The notes under the pieces: generated by a model
What the model was told of the DNA's origin: nothing
Seen by the model: the letters and a program-made list of their open reading frames with translations, nothing else
The model's database searches: none
Assembly: GCF_000316645.1 (NCBI RefSeq)
Contig: NC_019684.1
Coordinates: 1,488,001-1,552,000, forward strand
Reading direction: 5' to 3'
From: Nostoc sp. PCC 7524
GTDB taxonomy: Bacteria; Cyanobacteriota; Cyanobacteriia; Cyanobacteriales; Nostocaceae
Length of the DNA stretch: 64,000 bases
Shown: positions 29,909 to 38,308 of the stretch, one piece after another
Numbering within the stretch: the first letter of the stretch is position 1
Layout: each line of letters starts with the position of its first letter
Made by a program: the position numbers and the translations under genes

Positions 29909-30053
29909 TTATGTAGACTGTTAGTACACAAAATAGTATATCATCTTGTCAAAAACTCAACTACCCTCTTCCCTAATTTTGCCTACGCTCAATCTTGGTC
30001 AGAGGGTGTCTCGTTTTTGACCCACAATTCATCTCACCGCCAAGTCTGCGACT

Positions 30054-31196
30054 ATGGCGGGAGTCTTCTTGCAGAGCTTAGATAAAACTCTACCTATGCG
30101 CCTGACTTCACTTGACGTATTTCGCGGTATCACGATCGCGGCGATGATTCTCGTTAATATGGCGGGAGTCGCCGATGATGTCTATCTTCCCTTGACTCAT
30201 GCTGATTGGCATGGTTGCACACCAACTGATTTAGTTTTTCCCTTTTTTCTGTTCATTGTCGGTGTAGCAATGACTTTTTCTTTATCCAAATATACCCAAG
30301 ACAACAAACCCACCTCAGCTATTTACTGGCGGATATTGCGCCGCGCTGCAATTCTGTTTATTTTGGGTTTGTTTCTCAACGGCTTTTGGAATCAAGGCGT
30401 TTGGACTTTTGATTTCACCAGCATTCGCATGATGGGAGTTTTACAACGTATTAGCCTGAGCTACCTACTAGCTTCTTTGATAGTTCTCAAGTTACCACGC
30501 AAAGGACAATGGTTACTAGCTGGTGTGCTACTGATTGGCTACTGGCTGGCGATGATGTATATTCCAGTACCAGATTATGGTGCGGGTGTGTTGACGCGAG
30601 AAGGTAACTTTGGCGCGTATGTTGACCGATTGATCATTCCCAAAGCCCATCTATATAAGGGTGATGGCTTCAACTTCATGGGAGACCCGGAAGGGCTGTT
30701 TAGCACAATTCCTGCCATTGTAAGCGTTTTGGCTGGTTACTTTACTGGTGAATGGATACGTAAACAGCCAGTACAAACACGGACAAGCGTAGGGTTAGCA
30801 TTATTTGGGATTGGTTGCTTAATGATTGGTTGGGCTTGGGGTTGGGTATTCCCTATTAATAAAAAACTGTGGACAAGTTCCTATGTCGTCTTTACTAGCG
30901 GTTGGGCGTTATTGCTCTTAGCTGCTTGTTATGAATTAATTGAAGTGAGATTAATGCGACGCTGGAGTAAACCTTTTGAAATTATGGGACTAAATGCGAT
31001 CGCTCTTTTCGTCGCATCAGTTTTACTCATTAAAATCCTAGTCAGAACCAAAACCTACAACTGGATATATCAAGACATCTTCGCATCCTGGGCTGGAACA
31101 TTCAACGGTTCACTATTATTAGCCCTAGCCACCGTCTTATTATGGTGGACTGTAGCCGTCCTCATGTACCGTCAACGCTGGTTTCTCAAAGTCTAA
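30054..31196 (+). CDS. HGSNAT-like (COG4299) membrane acyltransferase
   Basis: A polytopic membrane protein of 380 residues, with about ten hydrophobic helices. It begins MRLTSLDVFRGITIAAMILVN, as in the heparan-alpha-glucosaminide N-acetyltransferase/NagX family, and has the diagnostic loop LTHADWHGCTPTDLVFPFFLF with the conserved His. Family members move an acetyl group from acetyl-CoA across a membrane to an amino sugar. The bacterial substrate is usually unknown; cell-wall or exopolysaccharide amino sugars are possible. Two starts fit: ATG 30054, or ATG 30096, where family similarity begins (giving 366 residues). Neither has a good Shine-Dalgarno. It follows the TnpB element in the opposite orientation. 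Confidence 0.8.
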   Translation: MAGVFLQSLDKTLPMRLTSLDVFRGITIAAMILVNMAGVADDVYLPLTHADWHGCTPTDLVFPFFLFIVGVAMTFSLSKYTQDNKPTSAIYWRILRRAAILFILGLFLNGFWNQGVWTFDFTSIRMMGVLQRISLSYLLASLIVLKLPRKGQWLLAGVLLIGYWLAMMYIPVPDYGAGVLTREGNFGAYVDRLIIPKAHLYKGDGFNFMGDPEGLFSTIPAIVSVLAGYFTGEWIRKQPVQTRTSVGLALFGIGCLMIGWAWGWVFPINKKLWTSSYVVFTSGWALLLLAACYELIEVRLMRRWSKPFEIMGLNAIALFVASVLLIKILVRTKTYNWIYQDIFASWAGTFNGSLLLALATVLLWWTVAVLMYRQRWFLKV

Positions 31197-31236
31197 ACTT
31201 TGCGCCCTTTGCGCCTCTGCGCGAAACAAATTCCTC

Positions 31237-31821
31237 CTACTCCTCCGCACCAAAATCAACCTTATCGTAAATATCCCCCAGCAAAACCTGACAAGGTACA
31301 GAAACCAGAGACAACATTACATCTGGATCATCATACTCAGAAAAAATCCACTTATTATTTTCAGTTTTGCAATACTGCTCAACGTGGATTTTGTACTGGT
31401 CAATCAGAATATACTCCTGAAAACTCGGAATTGACCGATAAGCCGCAAATTTTTCATCCCTGTCATAACTTCTGGTGGATTTTGATAACACCTCAGCAAT
31501 AAACACTGGATTAATCAAAGTATCTCGTCTTCCTTCTGCAAATTCTAGTTTACCTGCGATCGCCATGACATCAGGATACACATACATTCTTTTTTGAGGA
31601 ATCCAAAGACGCTGTCTGAGGATAAATACTTGATAAGGTTGAAGTTTAAAAGCGAAAAGTAAGGTAGCACCAAAGTTACCCACAACTGTATTATGCTTTG
31701 GCGTTTCACTTGGCACAAGAATAATTTGCCCATCAATATATTCGTGTTTTTCCTCTGAATTCACCTCCATTTCTAGGTATTCTTCAGAGGAAGAATAGCG
31801 TTGTTCTTGTGCAATGGTCAT
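31237..31821 (-). CDS. Uma2 family (DUF820) endonuclease-like protein, copy 1
   Basis: A 194-residue PD-(D/E)XK-fold protein of the Uma2 family, which is greatly expanded in cyanobacteria. Seen are the N-terminal YSSSEEYLEME, the HEYIDGQI strand, the catalytic-type YPDVM and IAEVLSKSTRSYDRDEKFAAYRSI, and the C-terminal EYILIDQ. The start has a purine-rich GGGGGTGGA upstream. The family's physiological role is unresolved, although a nuclease fold is accepted. Two further copies lie in this window (33925 and 46233), each a single gene without a partner. Confidence 0.85.
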   Translation of the reverse strand: MTIAQEQRYSSSEEYLEMEVNSEEKHEYIDGQIILVPSETPKHNTVVGNFGATLLFAFKLQPYQVFILRQRLWIPQKRMYVYPDVMAIAGKLEFAEGRRDTLINPVFIAEVLSKSTRSYDRDEKFAAYRSIPSFQEYILIDQYKIHVEQYCKTENNKWIFSEYDDPDVMLSLVSVPCQVLLGDIYDKVDFGAEE

Positions 31822-31915
31822 GATATTTCCACCCCCAAGGTTGCAAGTTGTTGATTTATCTAAAAAGTAGGGAGAGGGCTAAAGCCCTTACTACAAACTT
31901 TTTTACCCTGCTGAG

Positions 31916-32944
31916 TTAACTAAATACCTCTACTTCTTCCACAGCGTTGATTTGATCAAGAATATGCCAAAGTTCTTGTAACATTGGGTCTAAACCAGTA
32001 CGAGTTACCGCAGAAATTAAGAAAACTGGAGCGTGAGACAGATGATTTAATTGCGTCGCTAATGCTTCTAAATCTACAGTTTCTCTATCAACAGCATCAA
32101 TTTTATTTAATACCAAAATTTGCATTTTTTCAGCTAAACCGCGTCCATAGGCGACTAATTCTTGCTGAATTGTGTTGTAGTCTCTGATGATATCATCACT
32201 GGTTGCATCGATTAAATGCAGCAGTATCCGTGTGCGTTCAATGTGGCGTAAAAAATCATGTCCTAAACCTACCCCTTCGGCAGCACCTTCAATTAATCCG
32301 GGGATATCAGCAAAAACAGTACCGTCACCAGTAGGTTTTTTGACTACACCTAAATTTGGTATTAGGGTTGTAAAGGGATAATCAGCGATTTTGGGACGTG
32401 CAGCTGATAAAGATGAAATTAAGGTAGATTTACCTGCATTGGGTAAACCAATAATGCCTACTTCTGCCAAGAGTTTTAATTCTAGACGGAGGAGTTTTCT
32501 TTCTCCTGGCAATCCTGGGAGGGCGTATTCTGGGGCGCGGTTACGGTTGCTTAAAAAGTGCTGATTACCTAAACCACCTTTACCACCTTCTGCAATTAGT
32601 AGCTTTTGGTTAGGTTCAGTTAAATCTCCGATTAAATCACCTGTTTCGGCATCATAAATTACTGTGCCACAGGGAACTTCGATAATTACATCTTTACCGG
32701 ATGCACCTGTGCAGTTATTGGGGCCGCCACGTCCGCCATTTTCTCCTTTAAAGATGTGGTTGTATCGAAAGTCTAGCAGGGTTTGTAGGTTTTCCACGGC
32801 CATGAAAATAACTGAACCGCCCCGTCCACCATTCCCACCGGAAGGGCCGCCAGCTGGTACGTATTTTTCTCGCCGGAAAGCGACAATCCCATCGCCTCCT
32901 TTACCTGCTTCTACTTCAATTTGTGCTTGGTCGATAAATTGCAT
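31916..32944 (-). CDS. obgE: GTPase Obg/CgtA
   Basis: A 342-residue ribosome-associated GTPase that acts in 50S subunit maturation and stress control. The Gly-rich Obg domain fills 1-158 ([28 protein letters not shown]). The G domain follows with G1 [11 protein letters not shown]2 and the DIPGLIEGA motif (G3), NKID (G4) and SAVTRTG (G5). The protein stops soon after G5, so it lacks the C-terminal Obg extension found in some phyla, as is usual for cyanobacteria. Uma2 copy 1 lies downstream on the same strand with a 94-bp gap. Confidence 0.95.
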   Translation of the reverse strand: MQFIDQAQIEVEAGKGGDGIVAFRREKYVPAGGPSGGNGGRGGSVIFMAVENLQTLLDFRYNHIFKGENGGRGGPNNCTGASGKDVIIEVPCGTVIYDAETGDLIGDLTEPNQKLLIAEGGKGGLGNQHFLSNRNRAPEYALPGLPGERKLLRLELKLLAEVGIIGLPNAGKSTLISSLSAARPKIADYPFTTLIPNLGVVKKPTGDGTVFADIPGLIEGAAEGVGLGHDFLRHIERTRILLHLIDATSDDIIRDYNTIQQELVAYGRGLAEKMQILVLNKIDAVDRETVDLEALATQLNHLSHAPVFLISAVTRTGLDPMLQELWHILDQINAVEEVEVFS

Positions 32945-32966
32945 AATTAGTCAATAGTCAATGGTT

Positions 32967-33000
32967 AATAGGAAATAGGCAATAGGCAATAGGCAATAGT
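32967..33000. repeat. AATAGGC heptamer repeat
   Basis: Four to five tandem copies of AATAGGC lie upstream of obgE. The same unit occurs at 44077-44253 and 63436-63472. A degenerate piece of the GCGTCA...ACGCACCC element follows at about 33041-33065. Confidence 0.75.
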
Positions 33001-33148
33001 TATTTACCTGCTGAAATCTTATCTACTGATAATAATGGTGCGTCATTGCTATGAACGCACCCTCAACATTCTATGTTGTATAACTAGACTTTTTTGTCTT
33101 AGACCTTCTTGTTGCTATTATGCCAAATTAATGACCAATAACTAATGA

Positions 33149-33823
33149 CTAAATGTATGGTGTCACATCTTCTTTACATTCATCTGCCAAATAGGAGAGG
33201 GCGCGGAAACGTAAACCTACGAGTTGTTCATATAGTGGGTTAATTTTACACAATGGCGGAATGTGAACTATTTTACGTCCAAATAGGGTGACATCTCGCT
33301 CAAAGGGACATTGAGAAGGAATCATTTTACATAAGAACCGGGCGACTCTGGGATCTTTGACATCTAACCCATCTAACCAGTCGCGTAGAGGGTTGAGGGC
33401 ATCAGGTGAAGGGGCTGTGAGTGCTGCTGATACTAAAGAATCTGCTTGTTCTTTGTCTTCTAGGGTATGGCTTAGGGCTTGTAGGATGTCTGCTGGTTCG
33501 CCTAGGGCTTGGCAAAATTCGTGCAGGACTTGATCTTCGCTAGGGGAATATGTACCATCTGCGATCGCTACCATCACAGCTGTACGGAGAAAATTTTCCC
33601 CAACGGGTGTATTTTTACCCAAAACGGCAGCTAATTCTGCTGGTGAAATTACTTCCAGTGATTCCCACTCCAGACAAGGGGCTAATTCATCTTTGGTGAT
33701 ACTAGCAATTAATTGCTGTTCTTGTTCGTCAAAGTTACCGTCAGCCCAAGCTATTGTTAGCAGTCCCCGCAACCAAGCGGCAATTTGTTCACTGCTGTAG
33801 GGAGATTTAACAACACTCGTCAT
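33149..33823 (-). CDS. TerB-like plus Mo-dependent nitrogenase C-terminal domain protein
   Basis: A 224-residue soluble protein. Residues about 10-130 look like a TerB-type helical domain (LLTIAWADGNFDEQEQQLI and later MVAIADGTYSPSEDQVLHEF, the paired acidic helices of that fold). Residues about 140-224 match the 'Mo-dependent nitrogenase C-terminal' family (PF06967): PLRDWLDGL, RVARFLCKMIPSQCPFERD, IPPLCKINPLYEQLVGLRF, AL.YLADEC. Despite its name that domain is found as a stand-alone protein in many cyanobacteria, and its function is unknown. No nif genes lie nearby. It appears to be a single gene. Confidence 0.75.
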   Translation of the reverse strand: MTSVVKSPYSSEQIAAWLRGLLTIAWADGNFDEQEQQLIASITKDELAPCLEWESLEVISPAELAAVLGKNTPVGENFLRTAVMVAIADGTYSPSEDQVLHEFCQALGEPADILQALSHTLEDKEQADSLVSAALTAPSPDALNPLRDWLDGLDVKDPRVARFLCKMIPSQCPFERDVTLFGRKIVHIPPLCKINPLYEQLVGLRFRALSYLADECKEDVTPYI

Positions 33824-33924
33824 AAACTTACGCCTCGTGGTTTTCTGAGTCCATGATAAGCTACTGTTCTTGAGGCTAAACTGTTACAAGGCTAACTAAG
33901 CATCTCTTAAGATTTGTTTTGCTT

Positions 33925-34509
33925 TTACTCTTGAGATGGCGTGATTTCAAAAGTTACATCTTCATATACGTCTGCGATCGCACATCGCAAATCTATACTA
34001 GCTAAATGTATTTCTTGTTCTTTCTCGTAGGGGTAAAGTACCCATTGTCCATCTTGGTTACGGCGAAAACAATCAACACTCATGCGATTTTGACTGACTA
34101 AAACATATTCTTGCAGTGTTTCCATGTGTCGATAGTCAGCAAATTTATCTCCTCTGTCAAAGGCTTCTGTAGAGGGTGATAGCACTTCGATAATTAAGCA
34201 AGGATAACGGATAAAATTATCAAATGCTCTATCTCGTTGATCACAACTGACAATCACATCAGGGTAGTAGTAGATATTGCGTGATTCAATATGCGCTTTG
34301 GTGTCTGAGATATAAGTTTGACAACCACTCCCACGTAAATGATTTCTCAGCCTAGAAGCAATATTTAAAGAAATTACAACATGAGTATTACTAGCCCCAG
34401 CCATTGCATAAACCTCTCCCTGGCGATATTCGTGCTTAATGGGACTGGTTTCCTCGCCTTTGAGATAATCTTCTGGGGAAATGTAGCTATAACTGGGATT
34501 TGCAACCAT
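33925..34509 (-). CDS. Uma2 family (DUF820) endonuclease-like protein, copy 2
   Basis: 194 residues with the Uma2 pattern: YISPEDYLKGEE, HEYRQGEVYAMAG, YYYPDVIVSCD, LIIEVLSPSTEAFDRGDKFADYRHM and EYVLVSQ. The key Asp and Glu-x-Leu-Ser motif are intact. It is divergent in sequence from copy 1, so this is not a recent local duplication. It lies downstream of the 0.9-kb repeat region and 101 bp upstream of the TerB/Mo_nitro_C gene on the same strand. Confidence 0.85.
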   Translation of the reverse strand: MVANPSYSYISPEDYLKGEETSPIKHEYRQGEVYAMAGASNTHVVISLNIASRLRNHLRGSGCQTYISDTKAHIESRNIYYYPDVIVSCDQRDRAFDNFIRYPCLIIEVLSPSTEAFDRGDKFADYRHMETLQEYVLVSQNRMSVDCFRRNQDGQWVLYPYEKEQEIHLASIDLRCAIADVYEDVTFEITPSQE

Positions 34510-34683
34510 TTGTCATAACCTGTTGTTTAAGGAGGTTAACATACAATAACATCCTAGTACAAAAGGCAAGAGGCAGGAGCAAGAGGTATACAGGGTAAAA
34601 GCTGATTACAGAAGCTTTTTCATCTGTTTTGTCTGAATATTTATGAGCATCAAGCTGTACTACTTTATCAGGACGAAAGTCTA

Positions 34684-34914
34684 TTGGTAACTAAACAAGT
34701 TGCGTTCGTTACCAACACAAGTCGTTTCGTGACAAATACAATTGCGTTCGTTACCAACACAAATCGTTTCGTTACAAATACAATTGCGTTCGTTACCAAC
34801 ACAAATCGTTTCGTTACAAATACAACTGCGTTCGTTACCAACACAAATCGTTTCGTTACAAATGCTTGTTTGTTTGTGGCAAACACTGATATTTTCGTTA
34901 CCCAAACATAACTA
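34684..34914 (+). repeat. Array of eleven 21-bp units with open frames on both strands
   Basis: Two alternating 21-bp unit types, TTCGTTACCAACACAAATCG plus T and TTCGTTACAAATACAATTGC plus G, repeat as a 42-bp pair. The outer units have drifted. The plus strand is open from TTG 34684 to TAA 34909-34911 and encodes heptads FVTNTNR/FVTNTIA. The minus strand is also open (34668-34886) with FVTKRFV/LVTNAIV heptads. An AGGA lies 9 nt before the TTG, a weak case for a 75-residue peptide. Neither frame has recognised homologues, so it is listed as a repeat. Confidence 0.75.
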
Positions 34915-34981
34915 AAGTGTATTCATTATGACTTTTTTCTTCCCTCAGCACGCTGCTCAAGGCTCCGCTACTGCTAACCAG

Positions 34982-35044
34982 TAGGATGCGTCAGTATGAA
35001 TATTTGTTGATATAGCTAGGTTTTCTCGCACTGACGCACCCTAG
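34982..35044. repeat. GCGTCA-inverted-repeat element, copy 1 (MITE-like)
   Basis: TAGGATGCGTCAGTATGAATA at one end and CTGACGCACCCTA at the other form imperfect inverted termini around a 30-bp centre. A close relative of the same size lies at 43529-43592, with matching flanks (GATATTTTTT / GAATATTTTTT). Confidence 0.65.
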
Positions 35045-35065
35045 ATTTTGAATATTTTTTATCAA

Positions 35066-35275
35066 GAAAGGCAGAGGGCAGAGGGCAGGAGGCAGAAGGA
35101 ATACTGGCCTCTGTCCTCTGCCGCGACCATTCCCCGAAGGGGTTCCCGCAGGGTAGGGAGCAAGGGTTTAAGACCCCCACCAAATTTTCAATTTGGTGGC
35201 TCTTGTTTAGGAGGGGTCGGAATCCCCTTCTAAACAAAACCTTCTGCCCTCTGCCTCCTGCCTCCTGCCTTCTTC
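35066..35275. repeat. Nested inverted repeats bracketed by GGCAGAGG repeats
   Basis: GGCAGAGGGCAGGAGGCAGAAG (about 35071-35099, partial) is mirrored by CTTCTGCCCTCTGCCTCC (about 35241-35260). Inside lie CCCCGAAGGGG, CCACCAAATT/AATTTGGTGG and GTTTAG.AGGGG/CCCCTTCTAAAC. The whole block could fold as one branched hairpin of about 200 nt. It probably was built by insertion of small palindromes into a heptamer-type repeat. Confidence 0.6.
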
Positions 35276-35425
35276 AATTGAAAATTCCTTAGCACTCAGC
35301 ATTCACTACTAAATTTGTGTCAACTGCCTAAATATGTATGCTGATAAATCTAGCTGTTGTTAGATGCTGTGATTCTCTCATCAGCCTTAATCTACAACTG
35401 TTGCACCGAGAGATAGAGTACACCT

Positions 35426-36754
35426 GTGGATGTCATATTAGAGCGATCGCACACCCTCAAACAAGCTGTAGTAAATTTTGTTTTAGATGCGGAAGGGGAA
35501 CTAGCACAAGCATTAGAAACCTATGCAGCCGCACAGTCACGCCGTGGTAGTGGTGATAATACACAGCAAGATTTAATTATTGACAGTTTTATTGTAGAAG
35601 GGAGAGTTGATGATCAGTCTCCCATCGATTTATTTATCGCCAGTCAGCCAGATTTAACCGAGAGCGATCGCCTGCTGCTCAATAACTGGCATCATAGTTT
35701 TATGGGTTTATTTGCGATTACCCAAATTGAGAGCGATCGCTTAGAGTTAAGAAACTGGTTAACCGATAAATACTATATTGTTAAACCCAACAATACCCAA
35801 ACATTACAAGCAATTTCTCGCCTCAAGCTAGAAGAAATCCTCTTAACTCGCATAGCACCTATTACTGATAACTACTGGACATTTTTGGGACAATACACAC
35901 TTCTAGGTAAACTTGGCAGACCCAAATTAGCCGTAGCTATTGGTAATTTTAAAGAAAACTATAAACATCATCTTTATAGTGATGCTCCAGAGTTATTAGA
36001 GGCTGCTTGGCAGTCTGTAGCCCAATACCACGAGGATTTTCTAGACTTTTTTGGTAGTGATGAAATTACCTTACCTGGATATCAACTTAATCAAAAAATT
36101 GGTGAATTTCAAGAATTAACCACCGAGAAACGCTTGGCAGCCCTAGGAATTGATCAAAATCAGTCTCTTGGTGAATTAGCCGCAGAAGCTGGTGTGTCAG
36201 AAGCAGAGATTCAAGCAGCAGCTAAAGAAACTGGTGCTGATGCTAAATTAGTAGCGCAGATATTTAACAACAAAAGTGGCAACAGTAAAATGGTGATGCC
36301 AAAAGTTGATTTACCTGCGGAACTCAAACAAGCCGAACAAGTAACCGCAATTTCTCATCCCCGTTGGGGACAGATGTTTTTACCAACATACAGTAAATTA
36401 CAAGCACTGTTAACAGCAGCCGATTGGCAAAGTATTGATGGTGCAGAGAAACTAATTCGTCATTACCTTGAGGATAAAAATATTAATGCCTTTATTTGGC
36501 AACGTTTAGCCCAAAAATACCCCAAGTCATTAGACAAGGCACTACAAGATTACTTGCAACGCCCAGAATTTAACCTTGCTAATGATTTAGATGCACTCTT
36601 GCAAGAATTCGATAAACCCCTCAAGCCAGATTTACCAGAAATTGCCAGTGTACCCCTACATCTACACGAGTTATTTCAAGCAGCTGTGGTAGAAGTACAC
36701 AAGTCTAAACCCAAGGGAAAGGGTAAGAAGAAGTCAGCCAAAGGTTTTCAATAA
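35426..36754 (+). CDS. Conserved hypothetical protein (cyanobacterial), Lys-rich tail
   Basis: A 442-residue soluble protein that starts with GTG; I do not recognise a named domain. It is mostly helical. A central segment (about 245-290) reads LGIDQNQSLGELAAEAGVSEAEIQAAAKETG, split by turns like a helix-turn-helix. The C-terminus is strongly basic (KSKPKGKGKKKSAKG). There is no signal peptide or membrane helix. Codon use and HIP1 sites resemble the neighbours, so it appears native. The start is chosen because upstream codons do not extend the frame plausibly. DNA or RNA association is possible from the basic tail, but this is only inference. Confidence 0.65.
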   Translation: MDVILERSHTLKQAVVNFVLDAEGELAQALETYAAAQSRRGSGDNTQQDLIIDSFIVEGRVDDQSPIDLFIASQPDLTESDRLLLNNWHHSFMGLFAITQIESDRLELRNWLTDKYYIVKPNNTQTLQAISRLKLEEILLTRIAPITDNYWTFLGQYTLLGKLGRPKLAVAIGNFKENYKHHLYSDAPELLEAAWQSVAQYHEDFLDFFGSDEITLPGYQLNQKIGEFQELTTEKRLAALGIDQNQSLGELAAEAGVSEAEIQAAAKETGADAKLVAQIFNNKSGNSKMVMPKVDLPAELKQAEQVTAISHPRWGQMFLPTYSKLQALLTAADWQSIDGAEKLIRHYLEDKNINAFIWQRLAQKYPKSLDKALQDYLQRPEFNLANDLDALLQEFDKPLKPDLPEIASVPLHLHELFQAAVVEVHKSKPKGKGKKKSAKGFQ

Positions 36755-36757
36755 ATC

Positions 36758-36787
36758 ACCCAGTCCCCAGTCCCCAGTCCCCAGTCC
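36758..36787. repeat. CCCCAGT heptamer repeat
   Basis: Four tandem CCCCAGT-type units fill the whole gap between two convergent genes and touch the stop codon of the DUF3370 gene. STRR1-class repeat. Confidence 0.75.
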
Positions 36788-38152
36788 CTATTTTTGAGCC
36801 TGAGTAGCTACTGTTAAAACCTGTGGTGGTGACGCATCTGGGGGATAGAGAAAGTCTACCTCTACTAAAGAGCGATCGCCTGTTTTCATGTTTAATACAG
36901 CTAATGGTTCCCCAGGCTGGCCTCTCCTCTGCACTAAATGAATAAAATTAGTTTTAGGCTGGCCATTTTCGTCTCGATGTCGTATCCGCACACTGCCCCT
37001 AAAGAAGACTTGACGGGCTGGAGTAGTAAAAAAGCGCAGTCCTGGTTGTGTCAGTCGGTCTTCTTTGATGGGGGTTTGTAGCGATATAGTTACAGTCTGG
37101 GAAGTAGGAGTATTGTTATATAACGGTAACTTCAAACTATATTGAATCCCGTAATTACCATGCGCCTGATAAGCGGTATCAGGATAACGTACCAAAAGCG
37201 GCGCACTCTGAATTTGTTCTGTTCCTAAAGTGCCACCATGCAAGCTACTCAGAGGATAAGAAAATGCTTGTCCTGGTTGGGGAATCGTTAAATACTTAGC
37301 TTTGGGAGCATCAACGATAAAAGCCCGCCAATGGGTTCCACGCGCCACACCAGCCACCCGTCCATAAATACGGGGTTTACCAGTTTCTTCTAAAGGTGTG
37401 GGTACTCTATCGCGGGGGCCAGATACATCACTATTCTGTAAGAGATTTTCCCACTCTTCTAAAGTCGGCGCACGTTCACTACCATCAGCATTAGTCTTAG
37501 CAAACATAGCCAAGCTAGCTGCGTAAACTGTACCATTACTCCGCAGTCGTGCCAAAGTCGAGCGACCATTTAAGGGTGGCGTGAGTCCTCTTACCGGAAT
37601 CGGCTGGTTGAGTAGCATTTGACTTTCCCCTGGTGGAATCACAATTTGGGCAGGGAAAATATCTTGTCGCCTTCCTCTAAGTACATCTAACATAACGCGA
37701 TCGCCTGGCCCAGCGAACACATTACCCAAAAGATTCTGACTAAAAGAGGGCAACTGAATAAACGGCGCATCCGGTTGACTTAAATAACTCGCCCCTTGCA
37801 ACACATTCACTGTCATTGGTTGGGTAGTCGGGTTATGTAAAATTATCCCTAAATATAATGAGCGTAAATCCTCCGGTGGTTCAGCCCTAGCAATGTGATG
37901 AGCAAACACATCAAATCTACCGCGAAAGGGAAAATTCAAATGGGCTGATGGTACTTTTTTCCCCTCTGGCGGAAAGGTAGAAAGTAAAATCCCTTCTTTT
38001 AAAACCAACTCTGGACTATTGCTATTAAAAGTTGGTATTGCATCCAACTGTCCTGGTAATGGGCGCACTTGTTGCGGCTGTACCACTTCTTCTGGCGGCG
38101 GTGTAGCAGGAGTTGATTGAGCAACTAAAAAACTAAGTAACAAAGGCAACAT
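36788..38152 (-). CDS. DUF3370-type exported protein
   Basis: A 454-residue protein with a short hydrophobic N-terminus (MLPLLLSFLVAQS), probably a signal peptide, then a Pro/Gln-rich stretch and a beta-rich body. Features I associate with the cyanobacterial DUF3370 family are LRSLYLGIILHNPT, FAGPGDRVMLDVLRG, GRVAGVARGTHWRAF, YGIQYSLKLPLYN and FRGSVRIRH. It is probably periplasmic or on the outer membrane. The function is unknown. It forms a single transcription unit; CCCCAGT-type repeats lie on both sides. Confidence 0.65.
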   Translation of the reverse strand: MLPLLLSFLVAQSTPATPPPEEVVQPQQVRPLPGQLDAIPTFNSNSPELVLKEGILLSTFPPEGKKVPSAHLNFPFRGRFDVFAHHIARAEPPEDLRSLYLGIILHNPTTQPMTVNVLQGASYLSQPDAPFIQLPSFSQNLLGNVFAGPGDRVMLDVLRGRRQDIFPAQIVIPPGESQMLLNQPIPVRGLTPPLNGRSTLARLRSNGTVYAASLAMFAKTNADGSERAPTLEEWENLLQNSDVSGPRDRVPTPLEETGKPRIYGRVAGVARGTHWRAFIVDAPKAKYLTIPQPGQAFSYPLSSLHGGTLGTEQIQSAPLLVRYPDTAYQAHGNYGIQYSLKLPLYNNTPTSQTVTISLQTPIKEDRLTQPGLRFFTTPARQVFFRGSVRIRHRDENGQPKTNFIHLVQRRGQPGEPLAVLNMKTGDRSLVEVDFLYPPDASPPQVLTVATQAQK

Positions 38153-38197
38153 AGTATTAAAAAAATCATCTCCCTTTATAACAACAAAGTATTAGGG

Positions 38198-38290
38198 GCT
38201 AGGGACTGGGGACTGGGGATTAGCTATGAACAATAAATTTTCTCTTGTCTCCCTCATCTCCCTCATCCCCCTCATCCCCTCATCTCTGCC
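38198..38290. repeat. ACTGGGG and CCCTCAT heptamer repeats
   Basis: GGGACTGGGGACTGGGGAT (38198-38218) is the complement of the STRR1 class. TCCCTCATC/CCCCTCATC units follow at 38245-38285. They separate the DUF3370 gene from the peptidase homologue. Confidence 0.7.
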
Positions 38291-38308
38291 CCTCGGACGG
38301 TAATAACT

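Larger units (their letters stand above)
28644..29950 (-). mobile_element. IS605/IS1341-type TnpB-only element (left end approximate)
   Basis: Only tnpB is present; no tnpA lies nearby. On the minus strand the right end reads through a hairpin (CACTA..ATTCGG-TACT-CCGAAT..TAGTG, 28657-28687) into GGGAGGATGTCAA. That is the form of right ends of IS200/IS605 elements, which places the border at about 28644. The left border cannot be fixed from the sequence; it lies within about 40 bp upstream of the tnpB start. Confidence 0.6.
34510..35425. other. Repeat-rich intergenic region
   Basis: About 900 bp between divergent genes with no gene that can be supported by homology. In order it holds: the 21-bp repeat array (34684-34914); a GCTCAAGGCTCCGCTACTGC-like dispersed fragment near 34955; a terminal-inverted-repeat element (34982-35044); a nested inverted-repeat block (35066-35275); and an AT-rich stretch that must carry the promoter of the gene at 35426. 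Confidence 0.7.

Noticed and set aside
28871..30085. Long plus-strand frame of about 400 codons opposite tnpB
   Set aside because: It is antisense to a clear TnpB with all catalytic residues; its own translation has no family features.
34684..34914. CRISPR array
   Set aside because: The 21-bp units are contiguous without variable spacers, and no cas genes lie near. The heptamer arrays fail for the same reason.
35016..35237. Overlapping small frames in the nested inverted-repeat block
   Set aside because: They are open on both strands because of the palindromes, and have no homology or ribosome binding site.
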